Shown: positions 39,165-52,183 of the stretch, one piece after another
Layout of the letters: every line of letters begins with the position of its first letter
Position numbering within the stretch: position 1 is the stretch's first letter
Source of the DNA: Atrina japonica
Lineage: Eukaryota; Mollusca; Bivalvia; Pterioida; Pinnidae
Length of the DNA stretch: 64,000 nucleotides
Direction of reading: 5' to 3'
Assembly (NCBI GenBank): GCA_030159075.1
Contig: BROG01000540.1
Coordinates: 271,501-335,500, forward strand
Program-made: the position numbers and the translations under genes
The notes under the pieces: generated by a model
What the model saw: only the letters and a program-made list of their open reading frames with translations
Databases searched by the model: none
Told to the model about the DNA's origin: nothing

Positions 39165-39300
39165 GTATAACGTCTTTCTCACATGGTGTGTATTTATAAT
39201 GTGACCTCGTTCAGATTTGACTTGTCTATTACTTTGGGAAAGCCCTCCAACGTGACTCAGTGACGTCACAACCATGCGCATTATTATTACGCCTGTAGAA
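39165..39300 (-). promoter_or_regulatory. Candidate promoter of the neuregulin-like gene (TATA, CRE, AP-1)
   Basis: Reading minus strand upstream of the ATG at 39148: a TATAAATA box lies at 39198-39191, about 43 bp before the ATG. This would give a very short 5' UTR if transcription starts about 30 bp downstream. Further up are an AP-1-type heptamer (TGACTCA on plus, 39253-39259) and, one base away, a perfect palindromic CRE (TGACGTCA, 39261-39268). An ATGCGCA word like an NRF-1 half-site follows at 39274-39280. This cluster is typical of stimulus-induced (cAMP, MAPK) promoters. The motifs are seen; their use is inferred. Confidence 0.5.
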
Positions 39301-40227
39301 CAAATCTTTTAAATGATTTAATACTATTTCTGTTTAGTTAATTTTGACCATTTATTTTTGTCGGATTGTTTTTGAAACGATAGTGAAGTGTAGAATTGAT
39401 CAGTCAATACTTATTAGATCTTCCCTCTAGTTTATTATGTTCTCAGTTATTTTTATTACTATTTGCTCTAAATTAATTATCTATTACATCAAATGTCTGT
39501 CGTAAATTAGATGGTGATTTGCTAATAATTCTAGTCTACTCCCACGTGTAGCTTTATTTTGTATTTGTCAAAATATCAATAAAATTGGCATTTTTATCGA
39601 TCTGTGCACTAATCAGTTATATAAACAATTTCGATCGGCTTGCGTTTGATCACGACAGACGGGACATTTGCCGATAATTTCATGGGGAGGATCTAATATT
39701 TTCTCCACTTATTGTTCAATAGAGTTGATAATAGGACTGGAATATATAAAGAAAAAAATTATATTGTTTAAAGTATGTCCATGACATACATATTAGTTTA
39801 AAAGATATTGTTAGAGATATGTATAGGCATTCTATTTCGCTGATATTGTTTTTGCCTCAATTAATAGTTACCTTTGCGAAATTATACTACAGATCTCTCA
39901 AGCGGGATACTTTAAAATATTTGTCGACAATGTGTAATTTTTCATGTTTATTACGAAAAGGCGACGGCGATATTTTATCTCTACACCTTATTTGACCATT
40001 TTACAAATAGGTGGTGTGATGTATATGTTTGAATCAATAAAGTTTTCTCAGTAATAGCCTCAATTGAAATAGGCGTTGTCCGAAACATTGACTACTAAAT
40101 GCTTGTAATATAACGGTCCAGATTATGACAAATATGAAATAAACATTCTTCCTGTTAAAATTAAACAGGCCTAGGGATTGGTTATGAAGCTTCTTTCAGA
40201 AGTATTTAATAATCAATCAATCAATGA

Positions 40228-40422
40228 CATAGGCGTCGGAAGCAAATTGAAAGTGTGTGTGTGTGGGGGGGGGGGGGCTAAACCAACTTAAAACACACAC
40301 ACGCCAGAAACGACTGGGGGCTAAGCCCCAATTTTCAACACTTACGTCTATCTTTGCAAAAAAGTGGGGGGGGGGGGGGGTAAGCCCCCCCCTAGCCCCC
40401 CTCCCCCGTTCCGACGCCTATG
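40228..40422. mobile_element. CATAGGCGTCGGAA-terminated GC-rich element
   Basis: Left end CATAGGCGTCGGAA and right end TTCCGACGCCTATG are perfect 14-bp inverted repeats. The interior holds (GT)n, two long poly-G runs, GGGGGCTAAGCCCC hairpins and a terminal CCCCCCC block. Similar elements occur across marine invertebrates. Confidence 0.7.
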
Positions 40423-40629
40423 AATGATAGTTATTTAGATTGTGACAAACCTCTCCTCATTTTCTGTATTTCACAGGATTTATGCTTATTTGAAACGTAG
40501 ATACATGTAGATACTGCAGTTAGTTTTACAAGGCGCGGATCCAAAATTTTAACAAGGTGTATGTGACTCTATTGGAGCAAAATATCAAAACAATCGCATA
40601 ATTTTATCGTTGAATTATTATATGTTGCA

Positions 40630-40766
40630 CTGTTTTGTATGCACTTCGATATAAAGTGCATTGATGTGTAGACTGTTTTGTATGCACTTCGATATAAAGT
40701 ATATTGATGTGTAGACTGTTTTGTATGCAATTCGATATAAGGTATATTGATGTGCAGACTGTTTTC
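40630..40766. repeat. 43-bp tandem repeat, three copies plus part
   Basis: Unit CTGTTTTGTATGCACTTCGA + TATAAAGTGCATTGATGTGTAGA repeats at 40630, 40673 and 40716, then a partial unit at 40759. Copies differ at only a few positions. An open frame on minus reads through the repeat but is only a consequence of 43 bp x 3. Confidence 0.9.
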
Positions 40767-41080
40767 TGTAATTTTAAAAATGTCTCGAATATTTATTTTG
40801 AAATGATCAGCTTCTTTCTTGATCGGTATAACACCCAAAAGACGCCAGACATCGGTCATGGGTTACATATGATATTCAAAGAGAATTGTAGTTCTACTTA
40901 TAGTTTTTATCGAAGTATTTTGTGCTCGTGTAGTGTAAACGAAGACAGTGTATGTAGTACGAGGTTAAGGAAAAACATATGTATACATGTGTTTTACAAA
41001 AGTGCACAAGCGATTTTTAAGTGCTGAAGAGATGATCATATAACTTACGGAAGCGTATTTCCGCCAGGCGTAATTTTTTA

Positions 41081-41185
41081 TTTTGAGAAATTAACTCAAT
41101 ATTTCGAGACATTAACTCAATATTGGGCGTTATTATAATGGATATTTCGAGTTATTAACTCAACATTTTGAGATATTAACTCAAA
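41081..41185. repeat. 21-bp ATTTCGAGA-ATTAACTCAA repeat, four units
   Basis: Units at 41081, 41101, 41143 and 41164 share TTnGAGnnATTAACTCAA. Each is partly self-complementary (TTGAG...CTCAA), so the block can fold. A 21-bp unrelated spacer separates units 2 and 3. Confidence 0.8.
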
Positions 41186-41774
41186 CTGATTTCCATCCAG
41201 GTAGTATGTGAAAAATCTTGTAAAATGCATTGGAATTATTCTCGTGAATTGGTGGTCAAATAGATAGATATGAATTAAACTATATACGAATTAAAAAAAA
41301 ATATTCAATTCAGTTCAATTCATTTATTTCTCATAAACCATGGTATTTGGTACAGAGATATACTAACACACCCTTTCAAATATATATACAAATGTAGTAC
41401 ATGTCATGTCAAGATATACCCAATACAAAACAATATTAAGTGTTTTCTATGGAGAACACACATGCGTTAATATGTTTAATAAATTTGCAAATATTTTTCA
41501 AAAACGTCAATGATTTTTTTTGAAATAAGTTTTTATATTTTATTGTATTTACCCTTTTGCAAATAAGAAATAGAAATAGAAATAAGGATAATGTACCGAC
41601 TGATAAATTGATCACAATCAAGAGTTCGGAAATAGGGGTATTCTAGCAAGTAGAGACATTGCAAGCTGTACGCAAGTACGGTAGCTGCGTACACAACAGA
41701 TTCTAAAAAAAAAAGAAAAAGATAATTCCGAAAAGTTTTGTGAAAAAATCGAAACAGTAAAAAATGAGTGCTAA

Positions 41775-41829
41775 TTTATGTAAAACCCCAGTTTACGGGG
41801 GTTTATGTAAAACCCCAGTTTACGGGGGT
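41775..41829. repeat. Perfect 27-bp tandem duplication with inner palindrome
   Basis: TTTATGTAAAACCCCAGTTT + ACGGGGG occurs twice without mismatch (41775-41801, 41802-41828). Each copy contains AACCCC...GGGG dyad symmetry. Confidence 0.9.
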
Positions 41830-42008
41830 CACCCGTGGACCCTTTGCCAATGGACCCGTTAGGACGGTAAGCGGCCCCAGTCCATTTGCCGAAGTTTTGT
41901 AGCCACGTCCCTGATAAGGTTACAAATTGTAGATAAAACAATAAAATTGCTTAATACATTGATAGGTACATACAAAATAGATAGATAAATAGATAAAAAC
42001 ATTCCATG

Positions 42009-42043
<35 letters not shown>

Positions 42044-42044
42044 A
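42009..42044. repeat. (AAAT)n microsatellite
   Basis: Nine tandem AAAT-type units. Confidence 0.9.
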
Positions 42045-43536
42045 AGTAAAACACATGAAATCCAATGACACGAATCAAAAGAGTGCAGCTTTACATTTCT
42101 GTTTACTTTTGACTGTTTTCTTTCATTATCATGCCGTTCTTTGACCTCTATGGGGAAATGCCTGGACGTCACCCACCGGAAGAGATATTGAAGTATAAAA
42201 TAAACCTTTTAAACAAATGTTTGCTTAAATCTGATTATGATCGATTGAGTAAAAAAAGAACCGACCAGGTGTCGAATTCAAACTTTACCATGCATACGAA
42301 ATGCGGTACACATGGTACAACACGCCCAGAATACAGTCACCGTTGTGTAACAATGTTATGTTTTATTACTATCTATATAGATAATATACATAGTACTACA
42401 TATATGTTTCATCGAGTATTCACAAATGACTAAGATAGTTCACAGACAACTGGAAACAGTATTGCGTATAATTAGCTATTCCAATAGAGTCGGATAAAGG
42501 CTATGTTACTAGTTGTCGTGAGTCAGGATGCCCACTTTGTGCTTCTTTTATGCTATTGTATTTCTAAAATCTTTAATTCACATAATAATCGAAATCAGCA
42601 TGACTGTTTGTGCTATTGATCCCGTATTTGTTAAAATATCACTTTCAAAGGTATTGATAGAGTAAATTTAAATGTCGCATCGTTTAATTTACTCTACATG
42701 GGTGGATCACACAGCGGGGAATCAAATAAATTGTATAAATAGCAATAATTAAGGCGTGCACCACTCACCATGGTGGAACCAAGAACTTAAAAAAATGAAA
42801 AATGTGGGTGCAATCAGAGACATGTGGTATGTCTGTGTTTCGTGGTTTTCTAAGAGAGATAATGAACGTTCAAATAAGCATTTTCTTTGCTTTCATTTAT
42901 TCATTTTCAATTTTATCTCATGGTCAATGTAAACTTAAATGGAATGCCCTTAAATTATACCTATACTCGAAAAAATTACGTGTTTAGTTCAATGTATTAA
43001 CCTATTCAGTAAAATATTTCGTGTTCACACTTTTTGATTTTTAACGACTGAATTATCAGGGTTAGATAAAATGGGTAGATATCTATGCATTTCAAAGTAT
43101 TCTTAAACTCAAAACTTCCACATATGTAATTCGACAGTACAATACCGTGAATTCGAAAAATCAAATACAGTTAAAATAAATTTTAATGTGCAAATTCGAT
43201 GGCAGTTGAAAGTTCATTCCTTCTTAATGTTTATCGAAATTTACACCTTACAATTTTTGATGGTTTCTTTAGTGGCAGGTAAGTTATATGAAATAATAAA
43301 TAAATTAATTAATAGAACCGCCATGACACTATTGAGTTTGTTAGATTTGAAGTTACCTGGGACATACAGAATTTAAAACTGAATTAAAACATGACAACAT
43401 CATATTTTCTTTTTTAGCAAAGTACTCTTTTTGGATTTTATTGGCACCTTCTTTCAAGCAAATACAAGCTTTTCCATAAATGTAAGCTTAACAATTTAAC
43501 TTTAATTGATTCCAAATGGAAACAATGCTCATTTCT

Positions 43537-43537
<1 letters not shown>

Positions 43538-43611
<74 letters not shown>
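43538..43611. repeat. (CT)n microsatellite
   Basis: About 74 bp of CT. Confidence 0.95.
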
Positions 43612-43614
<3 letters not shown>

Positions 43615-44005
43615 GCAGATTTCCGGTGACACTGACAAGTCACGTACTATGGGCACGATTAATATAGATATATAATTATATATGTGACAATCTACCTTTA
43701 GTTCGAACATTTTCTCTTTTGATGATTAAGTCATACAAACATTCAGACACATTATACAACTTATGGCTAAGTGAGATGTTCTCGTATAGTCGTACCCAAA
43801 GGAAGTTGAAGGAATCAGTCTGTTTCTTAATTTTGGGCTCCTTTATAACAAAATTATAAATTGTGTAATATAAATTATTGTATAATTCTCTCTGATTTGT
43901 TCTACAAACAGTTTTCACTCATGATTTTTATTACCTTATATCAATTCTTTCGGAAATAATATCGTCTGAATATATCATGGGCTGCAAATATATGGATATA
44001 TATAT

Positions 44006-44007
<2 letters not shown>

Positions 44008-44065
<58 letters not shown>
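44008..44065. repeat. (TA)n microsatellite
   Basis: About 57 bp of TA with a preceding ATATGG lead. Confidence 0.95.
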
Positions 44066-44067
<2 letters not shown>

Positions 44068-44557
44068 CCATTATGTTTTTGTAAAATATACACCAAATAA
44101 TTCTCACAAAATGTTATGTATTGAAAATAAATACATGTAGGCTATGTTAAAATTTAGAAAAAGGTCTTGATTCAATGGACAATAATCATAAAGGGAAGCC
44201 ACTCTTACTTTTAATCTTGAAAAGTATGGCAACAGCAAGAATGTCAAGCATGTGTTATATGTGGTTAAAGTTGCACAATACGTATATATACACCTTACCG
44301 TCAGCCTTTTGACGGACCTACTGGCTCCTACTCATAGAAGGTGTAAAATAATATGATGTAATCTCATACAGTTTAGGTACATAATCCAATTCTTCATGAA
44401 TTTCTACCCTGGAACAGCTATGTAATCCGGCGAATAACAGGGAACCGTTTAGTTCGGCGAATAACAGACATTAATTTTACATTCTTGAATAAAGGAGATG
44501 GAAACACATATTATATACCTGAAATAAATTCATATTTTGCATGCAATTGAATTCAAT

Positions 44558-44672
<115 letters not shown>

Positions 44673-44797
44673 CTTTAAGGCAAAGCAAAATTTAATAATA
44701 AAATGTATGAAAAAATCAACCATTATGTTCTAATTTAAAAATCACAGATAGCCTACCAAAGAAGATTCATAAGACAATATACAAATCAGGTAAAATT

Positions 44798-44798
<1 letters not shown>

Positions 44799-44868
<70 letters not shown>
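44799..44868. repeat. (CA)n microsatellite
   Basis: About 70 bp of CA, 12 bp before the antisense RT-element tail fragment. Confidence 0.95.
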
Positions 44869-44871
<3 letters not shown>

Positions 44872-44880
44872 TGAAAATCC

Positions 44881-44949
44881 AGAGGTGGGATGAAGTGTCA
44901 TGGAGAAGTAAGCATCCCCTGTCGACCAATCACACCTATCGCGAGTCCA
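44881..44949 (-). mobile_element. Antisense fragment of the RT-element 3' tail
   Basis: Matches, on the opposite strand, the tail block near 59768-59846: GAGGTGGGAT, GAGAAGTAAGCATCCCCTGT, CGACC and CACACC fall in the same order with several substitutions. It begins 12 bases after a 70-bp (CA)n tract. A truncated, older insertion. Confidence 0.7.
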
Positions 44950-45241
44950 AAATTAAATTGAAATGAAATGAATGTAGGATTGATTCCTCGTCATAATCGA
45001 TATACTAGACGATTCAGCAAGCACTATCGAACAGTTACAAAAGCGATCATCTGACAGTCAAATGTACCACTCTTATCTTTTTATCTCTTCCCCCCAATTT
45101 GAATAGTTGAACCCAGGACTTGTTATGTCAAAAGTATTAAGAATATCAAGATTTTAGTATTACAAAGATGCCAAACAAATGCTAAAGACGATCGTTTCTG
45201 TTAATAAGACTTTATCTTTAGACAGTTGAGCTCGAATTTGG

Positions 45242-45424
45242 TATACAGGGAAGTTTTCGCACCCGTTTTATTTTCACTCCTCTCGCCCTCAAGTCAGTGG
45301 GCGAATTCAAAACTGGGCGAATTCAAAACGGTAAATCCATTTATTTTTAATAATAAAAGTCTGACCGAATTTAAAACGGGTGAAACCGTTTGCAAGTGCT
45401 TTAGGGCGAAAATAACCCTGCATA
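45242..45424. mobile_element. MITE, TATACAGGG...TTTTCGCCC family
   Basis: 183 bp with terminal inverted repeats TATACAGGGAAGTTTTCGC and TATGCAGGGTTATTTTCGCC (right end inverted). Internal GGGCGAATTCAAAAC-type words recur. I recognise this as a family common in bivalve genomes. The open frame across it is incidental. Confidence 0.8.
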
Positions 45425-47377
45425 CAGAAATTGTATATTTACAAAAGAAAAAGTGATATGCAAGCCCAAACGATAAATCTAAATGTAGTGCCAAATCCGT
45501 CTAAGAGTACCTACTGTAAAAACGAATATCTCAGCTTTGAGAAGTCAATGGACTTTAGAACAAATGTTTCCCAGGAAATATCACAATAAACAGTTTAACA
45601 AAAGGAAATAAAAATATTAGCCTATTTATGAACAACCAATGTTGTATATTCTAAATGCTATTATCAATAGACCTCTTTTCAACAAATTCATTGTGCTTAT
45701 ATCGTTGCGACAGACTTAAGGTAATGTTTTTGATATTTTTTCGGGTTATTGTTTTTTTTATTGTTTTATAAGTGAATTAAATTCCAATTAATGTGTTGGG
45801 ATCATATAATTCACATTAGATAGACAAATAAAACTTTTAAATTAAGATTTTTTGTTAATAATATCGATATAAATATACATTTTACGACAATAAAAGACAT
45901 TAACGTAGTTTACATTTCATTGAATTGTATTGATTTTATATAGAAATTAACCTTAAGTTATACGGTAGCATAAAACCGTTTGTTTGTGTTTTGTTTGAAG
46001 CATTTTTATTTTACTTTATGTGTTTGTAAGTATTTTATAATGATTATGGGGAAACTCTGCTTCCGTAATGGTATCATGAAAGTGTCAATTCAAGCACAAA
46101 ACAAAATCGAATTTTCGCCCACTTTAATGGTGAACATTGATGTGAAATGATTTTTGCCTGAAAACATACTTAATATGTAAACTATAGAATATACATTCCT
46201 TCTTACTCACGTGAACTCGTCTAAATAATCGCGTTCAGCGAGCGATCATTTAATACAAAGAAGCAAAATACGTAATACATCGATATTGCCACGGTGAAAT
46301 ACTGATTTTACAGAGGTAAACCACAATCTCATCTGTGTTCTGTTGACTTAAAGTCCTAATTATATACATATGTTAGCCACGGGTGTGATCGAATTAGACA
46401 TTGAAAACTGCTACTATCTCATACTAGAAATATTTCACTATTTTGAAGTCTGTAAGGTATTGATCTAAATTTCACTTTCAGTTTGAAATTTCTATATATA
46501 AAAAAAATCTAAATTTTTGGCGAATACGAAACCATTGAATTACACCTCATAAGATATTCTGAGATACTTGACAGCAAAATATAATTTTGTGATTTTGTAA
46601 CCGCTTTCAATTTCCTTCACATCCAGATATCTATTCTTTTGCTGATTTAAATGATACACGTACTATTTTCAATCACTGTTTTTAAATACAATACAAATTT
46701 AATTTACACATGTATGTCTACTTGGTGCCTTTTAATTATGAATGAATTAAAATATTTCTTACAATTGTAACATTTGATACAAAATCCATAACTCAATTTT
46801 AATGAATGTAAGATCAGATACAATAAATTAGTTTCATACATCACAGACTTTCATCCTCGATACATCAACAACACCCTGACAGTTTTGCCTATATTAAAGT
46901 GCATGAAGGAACGTTCTTGCGTCGAATCTCTCTATAAATACACGTATAAGATGGAACATTCTTTAGTATACACGAAGCGGTTTCCTGGAGGGATGATAAC
47001 CAGTTTTCGAAGTCGTAGTAGATAATTTGTTGATGTTTTAATTAATTTACAACGTTCTAGTCCTTGTCCTCTACACCCCATTACCATTAACCACAGGCAA
47101 GCAAGTGTTACGTTTCTTTGGAAGTCAAGTAACAAGTGTCAATCAAATACATTACCTCCCTTTAACATGTTTCATAAAGTCAAGTCTTGAAGAATTTGGT
47201 AATTGCTATATGCATACCTGAATAGTAATCTGAATCAAATATTTGATACCTCGAGTTTAAACCGATCGCGTTTTAGAATAAATACACCACAGAATGTCCC
47301 ATAAGACATGGCCATTTCTCATCGTACAATTAAATACTAACTCCACATTTTTATATAACTTTTCCATTATAACTAGG

Positions 47378-47383
<6 letters not shown>

Positions 47384-47458
<75 letters not shown>
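47384..47458. repeat. (TA)n microsatellite
   Basis: About 75 bp of TA with one AATA break. Confidence 0.95.
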
Positions 47459-47462
<4 letters not shown>

Positions 47463-48024
47463 CATTCAGTAATATTTTTGGACACTTGTTAATGAGTCAT
47501 ACATGAAATACATGAGTTTGGTATCTGTAACCATCAGCGGTTAGGTAGTATCAACAATATTGCGTATGGCTACCATGACATTTTCAAATTCTGTTGTGTA
47601 AAAGGTCCAATTTGAGTGTCAAATAGAGTTTACACAAAGTATGAATATAAAGCGAAAATATATTTGCAGATGTTTATTATGCAATGTAACAGAAAAATGA
47701 GTTAAACAAAATACAGCAGTTACGCCAGTCCAAGTGGTATCAAAAGGAAAAGGCATCCCACAAAGTTTTGCAGTGTACACACTAGGTCTCATTGAATATG
47801 CCTATGGTTTCAAGGACGTTTGTTGATCTGTAAGTCTAGGTAATATTGTTCACATTAAAATTGTAAACCTTAATGGGCCCCAATACATCGAAAACAAAAC
47901 TATCATAAAAAGAAAGTATGTTAAAAATATTCATTTGCAACAATCTTCACAGGACATGCTATTCTTTTATACAAATAGTTGATTCAAAGGACAACAAATA
48001 AGAGTGTGAAGCTACTGGAAATAT

Positions 48025-48047
48025 AACAACAACAACAACAACAGAAT

Positions 48048-48098
<51 letters not shown>
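48025..48098. repeat. (AAC)n then (TAC)n microsatellite
   Basis: Short CAA array, then about 17 TAC units. Confidence 0.95.
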
Positions 48099-50299
48099 AC
48101 TACTACCCTATTATATTACTCTAATTATACAACTACTGTAGTTGGTACTGCTTCTGTTGTTAGTACAAAATGATATACACTGTATAGATGAACTAAATTT
48201 GTGGCTCCAATCCTATCAGTCATTACTTCTTCGTCATACAAATTTACAAATGTCGCACCAACACCGTATAGTCTAAATTAGTATAATAATCATGGCTTTT
48301 CAAAGCGATTCATTTAAAATCACACATGTTCCAGACTACCAAATACACATTAAGATTATATTAATTATTATTGGCGAATAGTTATAATTCATTATGAATT
48401 ATGTACGTTCATGTCTCTTGAATAAAAACGTGTTCGCTTGTCTCCTCATTAGAAGAGAAGAAGGAGGAGGAGGAGGCGGAGGACGGGGGATGTAAATGTC
48501 CATTATGAAACACATATAATATCTATTGATCATATATTATTTAAACTTGATATACTCAAGAACCTTTCATTGTATCAAGTTTTTACATTATGAAACCAAT
48601 TGTTTAATAATTCATGCTGATCTGAAATAGACCACATGTTAGACTGTTTAAAATTGAATAGGTAAATGAGGAAATGCTTCATTTTATTTCTTCATTAAGT
48701 AGCAACTGAATACAGGTAGTTTCATACTAGGCATAGCAGTATATGGTTTTGACCTAAAAACCCCTTTGTATTATTCATATACGATAAAATGCACCTATAG
48801 ATAAAGAATGCTACATAGAAATTGATACACAGAAAACCAAAGACAACAACAGACGAAATGATGAGTAAATAACTGACTTCAAAGAATAAATGCCAGTATT
48901 CCCCCCAAGGTTGACTGATAATTGATAAAAGGTAATGGAGAAATTATCACCGAATCGACAAAACCGACTGTTTGATACCACTTCAGTAAGAAAACGAACG
49001 TGATTACCCAATTAAATGCACCTATGATATATCTTGATATTACTTTGTAGGTCAATATTTTTTCATATAGACCTATCGTTCAAAGGTGTCAATAAAACAT
49101 ATCAAATGAAATATAAATGATAACTCCTCAAGGTTTAAAACGTTACGGTATTTAGACTTTGAATATAGGACCAAAACCATCAGTATTTTCTTTTTATTTT
49201 ATCATTGATTCTAACTGCAAACAGTTCTTGTGATTTACGAGTTAAACACTCAAATACTATTGTTTAAGTATAGGGAAGAAACATGTTCGTATCGTTTTTT
49301 AATTAGAAACAGTTGAAAGCTACAAATAGTACATCTTTGATTGATTCTCCCGTGTTTTGTGTATACTTATTTTTACGTTATATCCAAATGTGAATGCAGG
49401 TGTTCTAAGCCATTTACTATTTCGTGCAACTGGAACAAGTAAATTTTGTAATTTTCCTTCTTACTTTTTTATTGAAACATATGAACACACTATATTACAA
49501 ATACAAAATACAGACATAAATGACAATTCTTTAACACACACTTTCAGACATTCTGTATACAATTTACTATATTGAATTGTGTAATGTTAGGACAATTGTA
49601 CGCATATTGACCACAGTTGTCAATACATCATGCGTTTATCATTTCTCACTTTTGGATTTACCAACAAGTAAGAAAAGGGTAATTATGATCTTGTTCTCAC
49701 CTTTTTTGTAAAACCCCTTGTTAATCATAAATTGAGAACGTGGTACATTGATACAACTTTACGTTCAAATATTCTCATTATATCTACTGAAAATTTACGA
49801 CATGATTAAGTGTGAAAACAGTCTTCACATAAAACTAGACAAGGTCAACCATATTTCGCCGTAAGTAAATAATAAAAACAAAAAGATGATAATCAAGCGA
49901 TCATTTCATGCAATACGTTTTACTCCTATAAATGGGCGGTTTCTAATTTCGAAAGCAGATTTGAAATTGAAGTAAGCAAAAATATATTATGTAACGAGGA
50001 CAGTGCGGAATCCCGAGGAGGTTACTATACTGCATCGTAGAAGTAAGTTCCACCATGTAGCTATTTTCATGCATTTTATAAATGCCTTTTGTGTGTTTTA
50101 TAAGACTATGATTTTGCTGATAATGATGCACCTGTTCAGATAATCCAGATATATCGGGATATTTTAGGTGCATTTACTTTATGTTCACAGGAAAACATAT
50201 TTTAGTAGACATGAAAAATTGTGATTTAAGAGAAAATTGCATGCTTTTACATTAAAGAACAACTTTATTTTACTCAATAGATGGATCAAGCTGCCGCAA

Positions 50300-50420
50300 C
50301 AACAACAGCAACAGCAGCAGAAACAGCAGCAGCAATGTTAGTAGTAATAGTCGTATTACAAGAAGAAGAAGAAGAAGAAGAAAAAGAAGAAGAAGAAGAA
50401 GAAAATCACGAGGAGAAGAA
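50300..50420. repeat. (GCA/ACA) and (GAA)n purine-rich block
   Basis: CAACAACAGCAGCAG block followed by about 45 bp of GAA; frames here (poly-Glu, poly-Leu) are repeat artefacts. Confidence 0.9.
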
Positions 50421-51810
50421 AGAGACGGAAGATAATCATCCAAGAATAAGAAAATTAAAACTAAATGATTTATTTTCATTTTGGGATATATTATAGCCTC
50501 TTTCGCCATACGACCTTTCTTTGCTGTGCCTAAAATAAATTGTAAAGAAAAATGCTTCAAGTCTATGAGGAAACTGACCACCTGTATTTGGAATTGACTA
50601 GTCTTCAAATCCAATGATAATTATACTTTACTACATTCATCTACCAAAACAAGGTTTGAGTTTAAATCTGGGCATTAAACTGTTTCTAACTAAAATTATG
50701 ATGAAGATGATAATAAAAACACCTGACTGATCATTAACCGTACTTCTCTCGTTACTGTTTCCTTACAGCCTCAGAGCAATTCTGATAACGTAATGTAACA
50801 AAAGCACGGAACTGTGAATTGCATCAAAATTCTTCCTTCAAAAGATCTGAGTGCGGCTGTTGACACGGAAGATTTGCGGCATGTTTAATAAAAACAGATA
50901 GAAGAGCGTTCTTTGGTTAGGTCGCACAGTGTGGTATTGTCTATTTTTGATATAGGATATTTCTGAGTATAACCAATGTTTTGGCCATCGCCCTGTTTAA
51001 AGTTGACAAACGTAACCACAAAAGAGGCGCGGTGCATTATACGACAGCCAACCTTCCTAGTTACTATACAACAGTGTGCAAGAACGTTGATTGTAAGGAT
51101 GAGATAACCCAACATCTGTTTTCCACGCCCCCAAAAGTATTTTTGACCTAGTGTGAGGTAATAATTTAAAGTTCGATGGCGAACAAGTGGCGGTGATTCA
51201 TACTCAGAAGTATACCCGTAATTATGTGACAACTTGATACTGATATTATTACCTAAAACATCCTGATGCTTAATGATTTGGTGTATGTGATTCTTATGTA
51301 TCTATATCGATCTTCATAAGTTATATTTCCAGATAATTTAAACATTTTAGTGAAAATTACTTCTGAAACATGAAAAGTTGTCTGTACCATTCTCGTACCA
51401 TTGTGTGTGTAACTGGTGCAACAGTTGACATTATTTTAAACCGATATTTCCGATTTGTATTAAAATTGTACTGGAACTCTGAATATATATGTTTGTAGGT
51501 GTTTATCGTTAAAGAATACCGTATTTTACTGCCTAAATTGTAAATTGGAGAAACATTTCCTGGAATACAATGACAAATGTACATGGAATAGAAGCTGGAA
51601 CAAATCTTTCACTTTATGTCTAATATGAAAATGTAGAAATAGATATATGTAAATATCGCTGTGCTTAATTTACATTTTAGACTGAAAATTATATTTTGTG
51701 ATATTTGGACATTTCATTTAAAAGTAACATCAATTTAGTGTATAATTACAAACGTACATAATCTTGTTTTTCCATTGCTACATTTCAAAGTGAGAAATTC
51801 CATTAGCAAC

Positions 51811-52153
51811 TATTGTGACTGTAATATTTGAAACAACACGTTTAATATTTTCAATAGAGAGCGACCATGAGTGTCACCTGTCACCACAGGTTAATGCTTT
51901 CTGTGTGGACATGTGAGAATACTTAGTTAAATTACTCAAGAGATTAAAGAACTCGATAACTATATAGTGCAATATATTTTTTGTACATTGGTATTTTACT
52001 GAGTTAGGATTTAGGCCTTTGTATGGAAGCACGGATGTGATCAAGGAACTTTCTGAATTCGCCTACCATCAGTTAGAAATTAAAGTCATCTTTATTTTTT
52101 AAGAAACCTTCAGTGTCTTTTTTTATGACCACAAAAAATACCGTGGTTATAAT
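51811..52153 (+). repeat. Direct duplication, upstream copy (5'-truncated exon + intron)
   Basis: About 343 bp that closely match 52453-52797, with scattered substitutions and small indels. In the matching frame it still reads IVTVIFETTRLI and DHECHLSPQVN, but the donor is changed from GACAG|GTGAGA to GACAT|GTGAGA, and the sequence before the ATTGTGACTG junction is unrelated to the exon in the other copy. It is therefore a partial, probably non-functional exon copy. Confidence 0.8.
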
Positions 52154-52183
52154 TGGTGGAGAATCCGGGTATCCACTTTTTAG

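Noticed and set aside
40569..40859. 96-codon frame with repeated SAYKTVYTSMH-like units
   Set aside because: Direct consequence of the 43-bp tandem repeat (frame shifts each unit), not a repeat protein.
43438..43710. Poly Arg-Glu frame
   Set aside because: Translation of the (CT)n/(GA)n tract; likewise 11975-12181 and 55030-55215.
50270..50614. 114-codon poly-Leu frame and opposing poly-Glu frame
   Set aside because: Both come from GCA/GAA repeats; no splice or homology support.
50885..51232. 115-codon minus-strand frame
   Set aside because: Less AT-rich than surroundings, but no recognisable motif, no promoter and no splice partner; noted only as a possible repeat-derived frame.
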